Origin: Pseudomonadota bacterium
GTDB lineage: Bacteria; Pseudomonadota; Gammaproteobacteria; Steroidobacterales; Woeseiaceae
Assembly (NCBI GenBank): GCA_027618995.1
Contig: JAQCGO010000005.1
Coordinates: 1-64,000 of the forward strand
Length of the DNA: 64,000 nucleotides
Reading direction: 5' to 3'
Positions 54,545 through 63,404 of this stretch are shown one piece after another. Position 1 is the first letter of the stretch; every line of letters starts with the position of its first letter. The position numbers and the translations under genes were made by a program. The notes under the pieces are model-generated. The model saw nothing but the letters and a program-made list of their open reading frames with translations, was not told where the DNA came from and ran no database searches.

Positions 54545-54970
54545 TCAGCGCCGCATGGCTTTTAATGCGGCATCGATGCGCGATTTTGCCTGGGCCGTAA
54601 CACCGCCACGCTGGTATTCATCGACGACGAATTTTTCGACGGTGCCAACGATGTCGTCCAGGTTGACGACATCTAACGTCTGCGAAGGGTCCACGCCGGC
54701 AGGAAAGTTGCGCAAAGCGCCGAACAAATCGATCCATCTCTCGCTTTGCTTGGCGGTTACCAGCAGGCGGTAGAACTGTGGGCCCGGCACACCATCCTTA
54801 CTGCGCGCCAGGCTCAGGACCGCAGCGACGAGCGACGCCGGCAACAGAACGAGATCGCGTAATCCATCCAGAATAATCTTTACCTGCAGCACGGCCAGAT
54901 CACGAATAAGCGACCACCTCGTGAGTTGCGGCTCAGCTTGTTTTTGCGCAGTTTGCATCGGAGTCTGCAT
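54545..54970 (-). CDS. Unrecognised membrane-associated protein
   Basis: Protein of 141 residues. A polar, Gln-rich N-terminus (MQTPMQTAQKQAEPQLTRWS) is followed by an amphipathic and then hydrophobic stretch (LRDLVLLPASLVAAVLSLAR) and a soluble C-terminal half with YRLLVTAKQSERWIDLFGAL and VGTVEKFVVDEYQRGG. No family is recognised. It converges on fadI with two bases between stops and diverges from hemH. An in-frame reading to 55267 would overlap hemH and is rejected. Confidence 0.65.
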   Translation of the reverse strand: MQTPMQTAQKQAEPQLTRWSLIRDLAVLQVKIILDGLRDLVLLPASLVAAVLSLARSKDGVPGPQFYRLLVTAKQSERWIDLFGALRNFPAGVDPSQTLDVVNLDDIVGTVEKFVVDEYQRGGVTAQAKSRIDAALKAMRR

Positions 54971-55073
54971 CCATAAATCCCAATCAAGACAATGGATTAT
55001 AATGCCCGTAGCTGGCGCCCGGTGGGCCTTTCGTTTACTGTTATCCCGACTGACGTCGGTGTCCCTGAACTCC

Positions 55074-56111
55074 ATGCCTAAATTCAAAATCATGCCTGAA
55101 TACGAGCACGGATCGCCCGAGGTTCTGGGTGTCTTGCTCGTGAATCTGGGTACTCCGGACAACCCGACTACGGCCGCTGTAAGGCGCTTTCTGCGGCAAT
55201 TTCTTTGGGATCCACGCGTCGTTGAGTATCCGCGCGCACTTTGGTGGTTGATCCTGCACGGCATCATCCTGTTCCTACGTCCGGCACGGTCAGCCCACGC
55301 TTATAAGCAGGTCTGGACAGAACGCGGCTCGCCGTTGTTGTTTCACTCGCAGGATCTTGCGGACGCCATCCAGGTTGAGTTATCGGGCCGCATGTCCAGG
55401 CCGGTACGCGTGCAGCTCGCCATGACCTACGGCTCGCCATCCGTTGCATCCGGCCTCGATACTCTGCATGTAGCGGGAGCGCGCAAAATCATCGTCCTGC
55501 CGCTCTATCCGCAGTACTCCGGAACAACGACGGCAGCCGTTTTCGATGCTGTGGCGAAAGCGCTGGGCCAGCGTCGCTGGCTCCCTGAGTTGCGCTTCAT
55601 CAATCAATACCATGACAACGCGGACTTCATCGTTGCGCAGGCCGAGAATATTCGTCGGGAGTGGCGGCAGCATGGTCGTGGTGCGCACTTGTTGTTCTCG
55701 TTTCACGGCGTGCCCAAGAGCACGCTTTTGAACGGTGACCCATACCATTGCCAATGCCTGAAAACTGCGCGGCTGATAGCGGAGGCGCTCACGCTGGATG
55801 AGACTAGCTGGTCGGTCGCGTTCCAGTCACGCGTTGGTCGTGAAGAATGGTTGCAACCGTATACAGAAGAAGTCTTAAGCAAACTGGGTGCCGGAAGGAT
55901 GTCGCGCGTTGACGTCGTTTGCCCGGGCTTCTCCGTCGATTGCCTGGAGACGCTGGAAGAAATTGCGCTGCGTTATTCGAAACTGTTTGTAGCCGCCGGT
56001 GGCGATGCGTTGCATTACATCCCGGCGCTAAATGCTCAAGCTGCGCACGCCGCGTTGCTCGCCGGCCTGATCGAGAAACATGCTGCCGGATGGCCGAACG
56101 TTGCGCCATGA
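55074..56111 (+). CDS. hemH: Ferrochelatase
   Basis: Enzyme of 345 residues (339 if the start is the ATG at 55092) inserting Fe2+ into protoporphyrin IX. It shows GVLLVNLGTPDNPTTAAVRR, FLRQFLWDPRVVEYPRALWW, VLPLYPQYSGTTTAAVFDAV, the active-site His in LLFSFHGVPKSTLLNGDPYH, and VVCPGFSVDCLETLEEIALR with the Glu. Upstream in-frame Met codons to 54921 would overlap the divergent gene and are rejected. It complements hemCD at the window's left end, although the gene is unlinked. Its stop overlaps the next start by four bases. Confidence 0.94.
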   Translation: MPKFKIMPEYEHGSPEVLGVLLVNLGTPDNPTTAAVRRFLRQFLWDPRVVEYPRALWWLILHGIILFLRPARSAHAYKQVWTERGSPLLFHSQDLADAIQVELSGRMSRPVRVQLAMTYGSPSVASGLDTLHVAGARKIIVLPLYPQYSGTTTAAVFDAVAKALGQRRWLPELRFINQYHDNADFIVAQAENIRREWRQHGRGAHLLFSFHGVPKSTLLNGDPYHCQCLKTARLIAEALTLDETSWSVAFQSRVGREEWLQPYTEEVLSKLGAGRMSRVDVVCPGFSVDCLETLEEIALRYSKLFVAAGGDALHYIPALNAQAAHAALLAGLIEKHAAGWPNVAP

Positions 56112-56872
56112 GTAATCTCGGCCGTTACCTGGAATTCAGCGTGCGTACGCCGGATATTCTGAGTTCACTGGGCTTTTACAAGAGCCTCGGCTTTGCGGAA
56201 CTCGGGATCGGCGATGTCTACTCGCACAAGTACGCCGTGATTACCGATGGCGCCCTGTGTATCGGCCTGCACGATCGCGAATTCGATGCGCCGGCTGTTA
56301 GCTACGTGCAACAGGATCTGGCCAAACATGCGCGCTCCATGACCGACCACGGTTTTGAGTTCAGTTTTCTGCAATTGGACGAGGATGCGCTCAACGAACT
56401 CGGGCTGCCCGATCGCGACGGCCACAACATTCGGCTGCTTGAGGCGCGCACATTTATGGCCGGTGACGAGTTTGGTAACGATTCTGCGTGCGGCAACTGG
56501 TTCGAGCTTTCATTGCCAGCCCGCGATGTTGTGCATTCCGCGCTATTTTGGGCGACCGTCGCGCCGGTCGTCTTACGCGTTCGCGAGGAACCGACAACGC
56601 ATATGCGTTTCGACGCCGGTGGTGTTCCGCTGGGTCTATCCGAAAGCATAGCACTCACCGCACCATCACTGTGTTTCCGCTGCCATGACCGCGATGCGTT
56701 GTTCGATCTCATCGAGAAGCACGGACTCAGGCATCAGAAATTTCCAGGATACGAAGGTGCGTTTGTCGCTATCAAAGCACCGGAGGGGACAACGCTGTTC
56801 GCCTTTGACGAAGACTTCCTCGGTGAGGCCTACGAGGTCGCCGAGTCGGACAACGCAACCTACCCCGATTAA
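56108..56872 (+). CDS. Two-domain VOC-like protein
   Basis: Protein of 254 residues with two VOC-type halves. The first reads YLEFSVRTPDILSSLGFYKS through LPDRDGHNIRLLEARTFM, the second WFELSLPARDVVHSALFWAT to APEGTTLFAFDEDFLG. Metal-binding residues are incompletely conserved, so catalysis is uncertain. It starts in the hemH stop (ATGA), hinting at a link to heme or porphyrin handling, although that is only context. The 3' end converges on the exonuclease gene with a four-base overlap. Confidence 0.72.
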   Translation: MSNLGRYLEFSVRTPDILSSLGFYKSLGFAELGIGDVYSHKYAVITDGALCIGLHDREFDAPAVSYVQQDLAKHARSMTDHGFEFSFLQLDEDALNELGLPDRDGHNIRLLEARTFMAGDEFGNDSACGNWFELSLPARDVVHSALFWATVAPVVLRVREEPTTHMRFDAGGVPLGLSESIALTAPSLCFRCHDRDALFDLIEKHGLRHQKFPGYEGAFVAIKAPEGTTLFAFDEDFLGEAYEVAESDNATYPD

Positions 56873-57759
56873 TCGCGAGCAAGATCTGAAATGCGCTCCG
56901 CCTGTCGGCGCAATGCAGTGCCAATGTCCGCCTCGTCGTACAGTGCATTGATTTCGCCCAGTTTCGGTCGCGACCGGCGCAGCGTTACTTCCGGATCATC
57001 GAACGGAGCATCACAGGCAATGCCCGTGAGTCTTCGTGCCAGCTCGGCATCGCCCTTGTAGGTCGTGAGTTTTTCGCGCAGTGTTTTCGCGCCGCGCACG
57101 TTTATCTCATGCACCTTGTCGAGGTTTGCGTAAATCCCATCGAGGCTGCCAAAGTTCTCGAGCAGTACGGTCGCCGTTTTTTTGCCGATGCCGGGAACGC
57201 CCTTGATATTGTCGACCGCATCGCCCGCAAGCGCGAGGAAGTCGGCGATCTGTTCCGGGTGAACACCGAAAACTCCGCGCACTTCGTCATAGCGAATCTT
57301 GCCCTTGCCGGCAAAGTCCCAGAACACATCCTGTTTTGACACCAACTGCGCCAAATCCTTGTCGCGAGTCACAATCGTTGACGGTCGGTTTACCGAGCGA
57401 CCGTGTGCCACGAGCGTACCAATCAGGTCGTCGGCCTCATAGTGCGGGCTGCCGTGCTCCATGAGGCCCAGTGCCCGCGTGAAGCGGCGGCACTGACCGA
57501 ACTGACGCTTCAGTTCTTCCGGGGCGGGGTCGCGATTGGCTTTGTAGGCAGGGTATATGTCGGTGCGAAAAGATGATGAGAGGCTTTCGTCAAACAACAC
57601 GGCAATGTACTCGGGATTGACCTGCTCCATGAAGTCGCCAAGAAAGCGGCAGAAACCATACAGCGCGTTGACCGGATTGCCTTGCTTATCGATGATGTCA
57701 TCAGGCATCGAATAATAGGCCCGAAAGACATAGACGCTGGCATCAATTAAGTACTGCAT
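56869..57759 (-). CDS. 5'-3' exonuclease / flap endonuclease family protein (ExoIX-like)
   Basis: Protein of 296 residues with the PIN-like 5' nuclease fold of the DNA polymerase I N-domain. Acidic metal ligands lie in YLIDASVYVFRAYY, AVLFDESLSSSFRTDIYPAY, HYEADDLIGTLV, IVTRDKDLAQLV and LALAGDAVDNIKGVPGIGKK, the last with the H3TH helix-hairpin-helix. It lacks a polymerase domain, like stand-alone ExoIX (XNI/YgdG). It would process flaps and RNA primers. The upstream region holds a hairpin at 57768-57795. Confidence 0.88.
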   Translation of the reverse strand: MQYLIDASVYVFRAYYSMPDDIIDKQGNPVNALYGFCRFLGDFMEQVNPEYIAVLFDESLSSSFRTDIYPAYKANRDPAPEELKRQFGQCRRFTRALGLMEHGSPHYEADDLIGTLVAHGRSVNRPSTIVTRDKDLAQLVSKQDVFWDFAGKGKIRYDEVRGVFGVHPEQIADFLALAGDAVDNIKGVPGIGKKTATVLLENFGSLDGIYANLDKVHEINVRGAKTLREKLTTYKGDAELARRLTGIACDAPFDDPEVTLRRSRPKLGEINALYDEADIGTALRRQAERISDLARD

Positions 57760-57767
57760 GCCAGACA

Positions 57768-57795
57768 GGGTCAGAGCCTTTTTGGGCTCTGACCC
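57768..57795. repeat. Perfect hairpin between HNH gene and exonuclease gene
   Basis: Arms GGGTCAGAGCC and GGCTCTGACCC are exact complements around a six-base loop. There is no T-run after it in either direction, so an intrinsic terminator is unlikely. Motifs of the form GGGTCAGAGCCC recur as dispersed repeats in many proteobacteria; only this copy is seen here. It lies 7 bases from the HNH stop and 8 bases from the exonuclease start. Confidence 0.45.
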
Positions 57796-57801
57796 GTATC
57801 G

Positions 57802-58494
57802 TCATTCATGGAAATGCACGTCAATGATCTCCTGGCCATCGGCGAGGTGATCCATCAAACGCGCATGCAATGGACTCGAGCGCGGGATGTGCGCCAGCAG
57901 ATACTGCATCTGGTCGGCAAGCACGCGCCGACCTTTCAGATAAATATACTCCGCATACGTCGGGGTGAACGGCACCGCGATCAATTGCATGCAGGCCTGC
58001 TCCGGCTTGCGGCCACCCTTGAAGTTGTTACAGCGACGACACGCCGTTGCAACATTGTTCCAGGCATCGCGACCACCGCGCGAGAGCGGCGTAATGTGAT
58101 CACGCGTCAGGTCGCGGGTCGGGTAACGCATCGCACAGTACAGGCAGATATTTCCGTCACGCTTGAACAGCGTGCGATTATTCAGTGGCGGAACGTAGCG
58201 ATCGCGATTGCGGACCAGGCCCTGGCTGGTGCCATGGGTTGCGATGATCGAGTTGACTGCGATCCTGCTGCGCTCACCATCGTAGCTGCTATATCCACCG
58301 AAGACCGTGTACAGGTGCGTGCCGCAGTCGTAGGCCACCTGATCGGCATGGTACAGCCGGACCGCCTCTCTATAGTCGATCCATTCGAGTGGCATTCCAG
58401 CCACATCGGTACGCAACACCTGCTGCGCGATATCGGTGACGATTCCTGCGAGCATCCGGCTAACCCCATCGCGCAACGCGCGATCCAAGGGCAT
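57802..58494 (-). CDS. HNH endonuclease family protein
   Basis: Protein of 230 residues. The N-terminal part (VLRTDVAGMPLEWIDYREAV) is that of a widespread proteobacterial HNH family. The nuclease centre has CLYC, then DHITPLSRGGRDAWNN, then CRRCNNFKGGR, giving HNH residues and two zinc CxxC pairs. It may cut DNA or RNA; the housekeeping role of this family is unknown and it is not a restriction system. A later Met (58455) is an alternative start. It is six bases after pntB on the same strand and may be the last pnt operon gene. Confidence 0.82.
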   Translation of the reverse strand: MPLDRALRDGVSRMLAGIVTDIAQQVLRTDVAGMPLEWIDYREAVRLYHADQVAYDCGTHLYTVFGGYSSYDGERSRIAVNSIIATHGTSQGLVRNRDRYVPPLNNRTLFKRDGNICLYCAMRYPTRDLTRDHITPLSRGGRDAWNNVATACRRCNNFKGGRKPEQACMQLIAVPFTPTYAEYIYLKGRRVLADQMQYLLAHIPRSSPLHARLMDHLADGQEIIDVHFHE

Positions 58495-58499
58495 GGAGT

Positions 58500-59897
58500 C
58501 TAAAGGGCTTTAAGTACGACGTCGAGGGTGTCCTTGGCATCACCGAACAACATGCGCGTGTTCTCTTTATAGAACAGCGGGTTTTGCACACCGGCATAAC
58601 CGGTCGCCATGCTGCGCTTCAGAACGATGGTGGTTTCGCCCTTCCAGCACTCGAGCACCGGCATGCCCGCGATCGGGCTGTTTGGCTCCTCCAGTGCGGA
58701 CGGATTGACGATGTCGTTCGCGCCGATGACAACCGAGACGTCGATATCGGGGAAATCGTCATTTATTTCATCCATCTCGAACACGATGTCGTACGGCACT
58801 TTGGCCTCGGCAAGCAGCACGTTCATGTGCCCGGGCATCCGTCCGGCCACCGGGTGAATACCAAAACGCACGTTGATTCTCTTCGCCCGCAACGCCTTCG
58901 TAATCTCGAAAACCGTATGCTGCGCCTGGGCCACAGCCATGCCGTAGCCCGGGATAATCATGACTTCCTTCGCTGCCAACAGCAGCGCTGCGGTCTCGTG
59001 CGCCTCGATCGGCACAATCTCGCCCTGCTGCTCGGCATCGCTCGAGACCGTCGTGCCACCAGCCGTGCCGAAGCCGCCCGCAATGACTGCAAGAAACTTG
59101 CGATTCATCGCGCGACACATGATGTAGCTCAGAATGGCGCCGCTGGAACCCACCAGCGCGCCGGTCACGATCAGCAAATCATTCTCCAGCATGAAGCCGG
59201 TGGCCGCCGCGGCCCAGCCTGAGTAGCTGTTCAGCATCGAGACGACGACCGGCATATCGGCACCGCCGATGGCCATCACCATGTGAATGCCGAATACGAG
59301 CGCGATGATCGTCATGATGATCAACGGCTCCAGGCCACCATCTGCTGCCGATTGGATCACGAACTCGCGTCCGAACCAGATCGCCGCCAGCAACAGGCCC
59401 AGGTTGAACAGGTGGCGGCCCGGCAACGTCAATGGCTTGCCACCGATCCGCCCGCTGAGTTTGCCGAACGCAATTACCGACCCGGAGAACGTGACCGCGC
59501 CAATCAGTATGCCGAGGTAGGTTTCGATGTCATGAATCGTCAGTTCGATGCCCGTATGATGCACAGACGGGTCCATGAAGTTCGCGAAGCCCACGGCCAC
59601 CGCGGCCAGGCCAACCAGGCTGTGCAGACTCGCGACCAGCTCGGGCATTTGCGTCATCTGCACACGCCGCGCGAGCACGATGCCGATGCTGCCACCGATC
59701 AACAGCGCTCCCAGCAGCAGCTCGTAATGTTGCGTCACAACGCCGAACACGGTTGCGAGCAGCGCGATGGTCATGCCGGCGATGCCATACCAGTTACCGC
59801 GCCGTGCGGTTTCCTGGTTCGAGAGACCGCCGAGCGCGAGAATGAAGAGCACGGTCGCAGCAATGTACGACACGGTTACTATGCCTGCACTGATCAT
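58500..59897 (-). CDS. pntB: NAD(P) transhydrogenase subunit beta
   Basis: Membrane subunit of 465 residues. About nine helices fill the first 260 residues ([20 protein letters not shown] at the start, [20 protein letters not shown]), followed by the NADP-binding domain III with [39 protein letters not shown] and [15 protein letters not shown]. It couples hydride transfer between NADH and NADP+ to proton flow. The ATG at 59897 has GAGGT upstream; an ATG at 59957 would overlap pntA and is rejected. It lies seven bases after the pntA stop. Confidence 0.95.
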   Translation of the reverse strand: MISAGIVTVSYIAATVLFILALGGLSNQETARRGNWYGIAGMTIALLATVFGVVTQHYELLLGALLIGGSIGIVLARRVQMTQMPELVASLHSLVGLAAVAVGFANFMDPSVHHTGIELTIHDIETYLGILIGAVTFSGSVIAFGKLSGRIGGKPLTLPGRHLFNLGLLLAAIWFGREFVIQSAADGGLEPLIIMTIIALVFGIHMVMAIGGADMPVVVSMLNSYSGWAAAATGFMLENDLLIVTGALVGSSGAILSYIMCRAMNRKFLAVIAGGFGTAGGTTVSSDAEQQGEIVPIEAHETAALLLAAKEVMIIPGYGMAVAQAQHTVFEITKALRAKRINVRFGIHPVAGRMPGHMNVLLAEAKVPYDIVFEMDEINDDFPDIDVSVVIGANDIVNPSALEEPNSPIAGMPVLECWKGETTIVLKRSMATGYAGVQNPLFYKENTRMLFGDAKDTLDVVLKAL

Positions 59898-59904
59898 CTC
59901 GACC

Positions 59905-61437
59905 TCACCTACGGAACATTTCGAGCATACGTCGCGTAACGGCGAAGCCGCCCGCAATGTTGATGCTGGTTAACAGAATAGTGAATGCAGCGATCCACTT
60001 GATGATCTCGTCGGTGGAACTGATTTGCAGCAGCGCGCCGATGATGATGATGCTCGAAATCGCATTCGTGACACTCATGAGCGGCGTATGCAGCGCTGGC
60101 GACACATTCCAGATCACCATGTAGCCGATGAAACAGGCGAGTACGAACACCGTGAAGTGCGCCATGAATGACTCCGGTGCAACGGCGCCGAGTCCAAGCA
60201 AGGCAAGTCCACCAATAACGGCTGCCGCGATCGGACCAAACAATGATGGTTTCTTTTCGACTTTGACCGGTACCGGTGCCGCTGCGGCCTTCGTTGGCGC
60301 CGCCGACAGTTTTGCTGCGGGGGGTGGCCAGGTTTTTACGCCGCCCGTGCAAACGGTTACCCCGCGAATGACTTCGTCTTCCATGTTGACGTTGATCGTG
60401 CCGTTTTTCTCGGGGCAAAGCTCGGTCAACAGGTGCCGCAGATTCGTACCGTATAACTGGCTCGCCTGTGCTGCGAGACGGCTGGGCAGATCGGTATAAC
60501 CGATGATCGAAACGCCGTGGCGTACGACGACCTGATCTTTTTCCGTCAGTTCGCAGTTGCCGCCCTGCTCGGCCGCCAGGTCGACGACAACACTGCCATC
60601 CTTCATCGACGCAACCATCTCCGCCGTGATCAGGCGCGGCGCGGGTTTGCCCGGTATCAGCGCGGTCGTGATGATGATGTCCACATCTTTGGCCTGCTCC
60701 GCGAACAGCGCCATTTCCGCGGCGATGAACTCAGCACTCATGGTCTTGGCATAACCACCCTCACCCGAACCATCTTCATCCGAAAATTCGAGCATGAGGA
60801 ACTCGGCGTCCATGCTCTCGACCTGCTCTTTGACCTCCGGCCGCGTATCGAAGGAACGCACGATCGCGCCCATGCTTTTCGCTGCACCGATGGCGGCAAG
60901 GCCGGCAACACCGGCGCCGATGACCAACACCTTGGCTGGTGGCACCTTGCCCGCGGCCGTGATCTGGCCGGTGAAGAAACGTCCGAAATGCTGCGCCGCT
61001 TCGACCACGGCGCGATAGCCGCCGATATTGGCCATCGAGCTGAGCGCATCCATTTTCTGCGCGCGCGAGATGCGTGGCACGCTGTCCATGGCCATGACGG
61101 TTGCGCCGCTGGCCGTCAGTTGTTTCAGCAATTCCGGGTTTTGTGCCGGCCAGAAGAAACTGATCGACGTCTTGTTCTTGTCGAGCAACAGAGCTTCCTC
61201 GGCCGAGGGTGCCCGCACTTTCAGGACGATGTCCGATCGCGCCCAGAGCTCTGCGGCGCTGGTGACGATTTCGCAGCCGGCCGCTTTGTACGCTTCATTC
61301 GAATAGCTCGCGAGAATGCCCGCGTCTTTCTCAACAGCGACGCTGAAGCCCAGTTTAATCAGTTGCGATGCAACCTCCGGCGTGGTCGCCGCGCGGCGCT
61401 CGCCCGCATGTATTTCTCTCGGCACGCCGATTTTCAT
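59905..61437 (-). CDS. pntA: NAD(P) transhydrogenase subunit alpha (fused form)
   Basis: Protein of 510 residues. The NAD-binding domain I has [40 protein letters not shown] and the mobile loop [19 protein letters not shown] linker of Ala/Pro/Lys precedes the C-terminal domain II with four helices ([20 protein letters not shown], then [14 protein letters not shown] and SISIINGALLQ-type segments). In some bacteria the alpha subunit is split into PntAA and PntAB; here it is the single E. coli type. A terminator of the upstream operon lies just before it. Confidence 0.95.
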   Translation of the reverse strand: MKIGVPREIHAGERRAATTPEVASQLIKLGFSVAVEKDAGILASYSNEAYKAAGCEIVTSAAELWARSDIVLKVRAPSAEEALLLDKNKTSISFFWPAQNPELLKQLTASGATVMAMDSVPRISRAQKMDALSSMANIGGYRAVVEAAQHFGRFFTGQITAAGKVPPAKVLVIGAGVAGLAAIGAAKSMGAIVRSFDTRPEVKEQVESMDAEFLMLEFSDEDGSGEGGYAKTMSAEFIAAEMALFAEQAKDVDIIITTALIPGKPAPRLITAEMVASMKDGSVVVDLAAEQGGNCELTEKDQVVVRHGVSIIGYTDLPSRLAAQASQLYGTNLRHLLTELCPEKNGTINVNMEDEVIRGVTVCTGGVKTWPPPAAKLSAAPTKAAAAPVPVKVEKKPSLFGPIAAAVIGGLALLGLGAVAPESFMAHFTVFVLACFIGYMVIWNVSPALHTPLMSVTNAISSIIIIGALLQISSTDEIIKWIAAFTILLTSINIAGGFAVTRRMLEMFRR

Positions 61438-61471
61438 GCAAGTCCCTCCAGTTCGAGTCGGCGTACTCTAG

Positions 61472-61504
61472 CAAAAAAAAAGACGCCTGCTGGCGTCCTT
61501 TTTA
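61472..61504 (-). terminator. Rho-independent terminator between the sigma operon and pntA
   Basis: A short stem (GACGCC with GGCGTC) and four-base loop is flanked by an A-run on the left and a T-run on the right, so it can terminate in either direction. On the minus strand it follows the DUF3106 gene and is followed by nine T residues. It lies 34 bases before the pntA start, and thus separates the ECF sigma operon from pntAB. Confidence 0.85.
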
Positions 61505-61525
61505 CCAAAACTCCGGCGGATCGAC

Positions 61526-62002
61526 TTAGTCACGCGTCGGCGGCGGGCGCACAGTGCGATCGCTCATGCGCTCGCGCAGGCGCTGACGCTGTTCGGGAGT
61601 GAGGTCGCGAAAGCGATCTCGCAACATCTGTCGACGCTCGGGCGGAATTTCCTGAAAACGCCGGAAATTCTCCCGGATACGACGTTGATCGTCGGCCGGC
61701 AGGTCGTTAAATTCCCGGTAGCGCTCACGGATCATGTCGCGCTGTTGATCGTTCAGTTTGCGCCAGTTGCCGAAGCGCTGTTTTGCCTGCTGACGCTCTG
61801 CAGGAGACATCCGTGACCAGCGTTCAGCGCCCATCGACAACTGTTTCTGCCGTTCGGGCTCAAGCTGCTCCCAGCCGTCAGCGAATATGCTGAGGACCTG
61901 CCTCTGCTCTTCATTGAGGCTCTCCCAGGTGACCCCGTCTCCGGCCATCGCTGCTGCACTCGCGAGCAACGCGGCGACCGCAAGCAAATGTCTACTCTTC
62001 AT
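61526..62002 (-). CDS. DUF3106 exported protein
   Basis: Protein of 158 residues with a signal peptide (MKSRHLLAVAALLASAAAMA) and a helical, Arg/Gln/Glu-rich body of repeating LxxExRxxLxxxxxxWxxL units (LEPERQKQLSMGAERWSRMS, LPADDQRRIRENFRRFQEIP). This is the DUF3106 pattern, often encoded with an ECF sigma factor and a DUF3619-like protein; such periplasmic proteins may sense envelope stress, as related Spy/CpxP-like helical proteins do. GGAG precedes the start; an adjacent ATG at 62005 is equally possible. It ends the operon before the terminator. Confidence 0.82.
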   Translation of the reverse strand: MKSRHLLAVAALLASAAAMAGDGVTWESLNEEQRQVLSIFADGWEQLEPERQKQLSMGAERWSRMSPAERQQAKQRFGNWRKLNDQQRDMIRERYREFNDLPADDQRRIRENFRRFQEIPPERRQMLRDRFRDLTPEQRQRLRERMSDRTVRPPPTRD

Positions 62003-62225
62003 CATATGTCTCCGTCGATTCTTCACCTTCCGGTGCGGGATCGCTCCGCTTGTCAGTCTCGTTCGTGGCCCTTACCAGTCCGGCGAACATCGTCCAGTCT
62101 TCATCCGATCCTTCCCAACTCCCCAGGTACTCGAGAAACTCCATATCCGGAATTTCGTCTTCGGCGACAAGCGCCTGGCTGCAGGCCAGTAACAGAGCGC
62201 CAATGCAGATCCAATTAACCGGCAT
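61992..62225 (-). CDS. Small exported hypothetical protein of the sigma operon
   Basis: Protein of 77 residues. A hydrophobic leader ends in LLACSQALVA, fitting either a lipobox or a signal-peptidase I site, and an acidic tail follows with MEFLEYLGSWEGSDEDW and a Glu-rich end. The start at 62225 overlaps the DUF3619-like end by 11 bases, and its stop overlaps the DUF3106 start, so all four operon genes are coupled. No family is recognised, though short acidic proteins of this kind recur between DUF3619 and DUF3106 genes. Confidence 0.6.
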   Translation of the reverse strand: MPVNWICIGALLLACSQALVAEDEIPDMEFLEYLGSWEGSDEDWTMFAGLVRATNETDKRSDPAPEGEESTETYDEE

Positions 62226-62616
62226 TGCCCTGCGAATCCATATCCGTCGAATCCAGCCAGCTGTAGAACTCCAGGTTCTCAATCATTTCCAGGTTTTCGC
62301 CCTCGAGCAGGATCTCGAAATCCACCACAGAATCGGCGGGCAGCGTGACAGCGTCCGGGCCCTGCGCAAGCATCACGGTCACCAGCACGGCCGCGGCTAC
62401 CCCGGCCGCGCTCGTGACGGGCAACCAGCGACCCTAGGTAGCCGTCACCCGGTTGCCTTGCAGCACTTCGAGTGCGGCATGCCGACCCTGATTCAGCCGC
62501 GACAGAGTTGCGGTATCGAGCTGCTCAACGCTGTTATCGAAAAGCTGCTTCGCCTGCTCGGCAAATTGCTCGTCGGACATTTTGTCGCCTGATCTTTTGT
62601 CGCTAGTCTCATTCAT
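62215..62616 (-). pseudogene. DUF3619-like (anti-sigma-type) gene with in-frame amber
   Basis: The frame of 133 codons opens MNETSDKRSGDKMSDEQFAE and continues QLDTATLSRLNQGRHAALEV, matching small cytoplasmic domains of DUF3619-like proteins. A TAG at codon 61 (62434-62436) interrupts it, after which the same frame resumes with GRWLPVTSAAGVAAAVLVTV, a membrane helix, and IENLEFYSWLDSTDMD, the usual C-terminus. The amber thus separates the cytoplasmic part from its membrane anchor. The sigma gene stop and this start overlap by one base. The lesion could be TGG to TAG. As a partner gene of the sigma factor, loss or readthrough of the anchor may alter its control. Confidence 0.65.
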
Positions 62617-63251
62617 TACCGGTAGTCTCCCAAATTCTCCCGCAGCGTATGTACAGCGCGGGAATAATGCGTCTTGACGCTGCCGTCTGAGCAACCCATC
62701 GCAACCGCGGTCGCTGCAACATCGAGTCCCTCGAACGTACGCAGCATGAACGCCTCGCGCTGTCGCCCGGGCAGTTCCCGCACCGCGCGCTCGAGTCTCT
62801 GCATTGTCTCACTACTTTGCAGTTGCTCGTCCGGCGTCCTGCCGGCGGGATCGGGCGCCTCGGCAATCGGATCATAGTCATCGTCGGTACCGCCACGCCC
62901 GAACCACGTCATGACACGATTGCGTACCTTCGCGCGTCGGTGCCAATCGCGGATTCCGTTCTGCAATCTGCGGTAAAACAGCGGCATCCATTCGGTTTCC
63001 GCTCTGCTCGCATAGTTGTTCACCAACTTGATCATCGCTTCCTGCACCAGGTCGAGTGCTTCGTCACGATCGCGGATCGCTATCTCTGCGATACGCAATG
63101 CCCGACGCTCGATGCCGGCAAGAAACTGATTGAGTTGCCTTTCGCGCTGCAGTGTACTCGCCCCGGTTGATGGTTCGCGGATGCACGATACCGCAAAAAC
63201 GCCCGGTCCGGCGCCCGGCAAACTCCTGACTTCAGCCACGGCAAGATCCAT
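62616..63251 (-). CDS. ECF-type sigma-70 family RNA polymerase sigma factor
   Basis: Sigma factor of 211 residues with regions 2 and 4: EIAIRDRDEALDLVQEAMIK and PLFYRRLQNGIRDWHRRAKV in region 2, ELPGRQREAFMLRTFEGLDV and GCSDGSVKTHYSRAVHTLRE in region 4. A linker rich in Asp/Pro lies between. It heads a coupled operon with DUF3619-like, small acidic and DUF3106 genes, typical of an envelope-stress type sigma module. It diverges from priA across 153 bases. Confidence 0.85.
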   Translation of the reverse strand: MDLAVAEVRSLPGAGPGVFAVSCIREPSTGASTLQRERQLNQFLAGIERRALRIAEIAIRDRDEALDLVQEAMIKLVNNYASRAETEWMPLFYRRLQNGIRDWHRRAKVRNRVMTWFGRGGTDDDYDPIAEAPDPAGRTPDEQLQSSETMQRLERAVRELPGRQREAFMLRTFEGLDVAATAVAMGCSDGSVKTHYSRAVHTLRENLGDYR

Positions 63252-63404
63252 CTCTGTTGTCCTCTCGACTCCAACAGGGAGTCAAAAACGTGTCACTCTT
63301 ATATAACTCAGGCTCACGCGCCCGGTTGACAGCGCCAGGCGAAAAGCCGGGCCGCACAATATGTAAAATTCACAAGAGCAAGTAATTGATTTTAAAGAAC
63401 TAAA

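Noticed and set aside
63267..63283. Short hairpin GACTCC/GGAGTC in the leader of the sigma gene
   Set aside because: A six-base stem with a five-base loop is too common to call functional without conservation.
63320..63400. TTGACA near 63324 as the priA -35 box
   Set aside because: No acceptable -10 hexamer lies at 16-18 bases; the AT-rich candidate is about 25 bases away.
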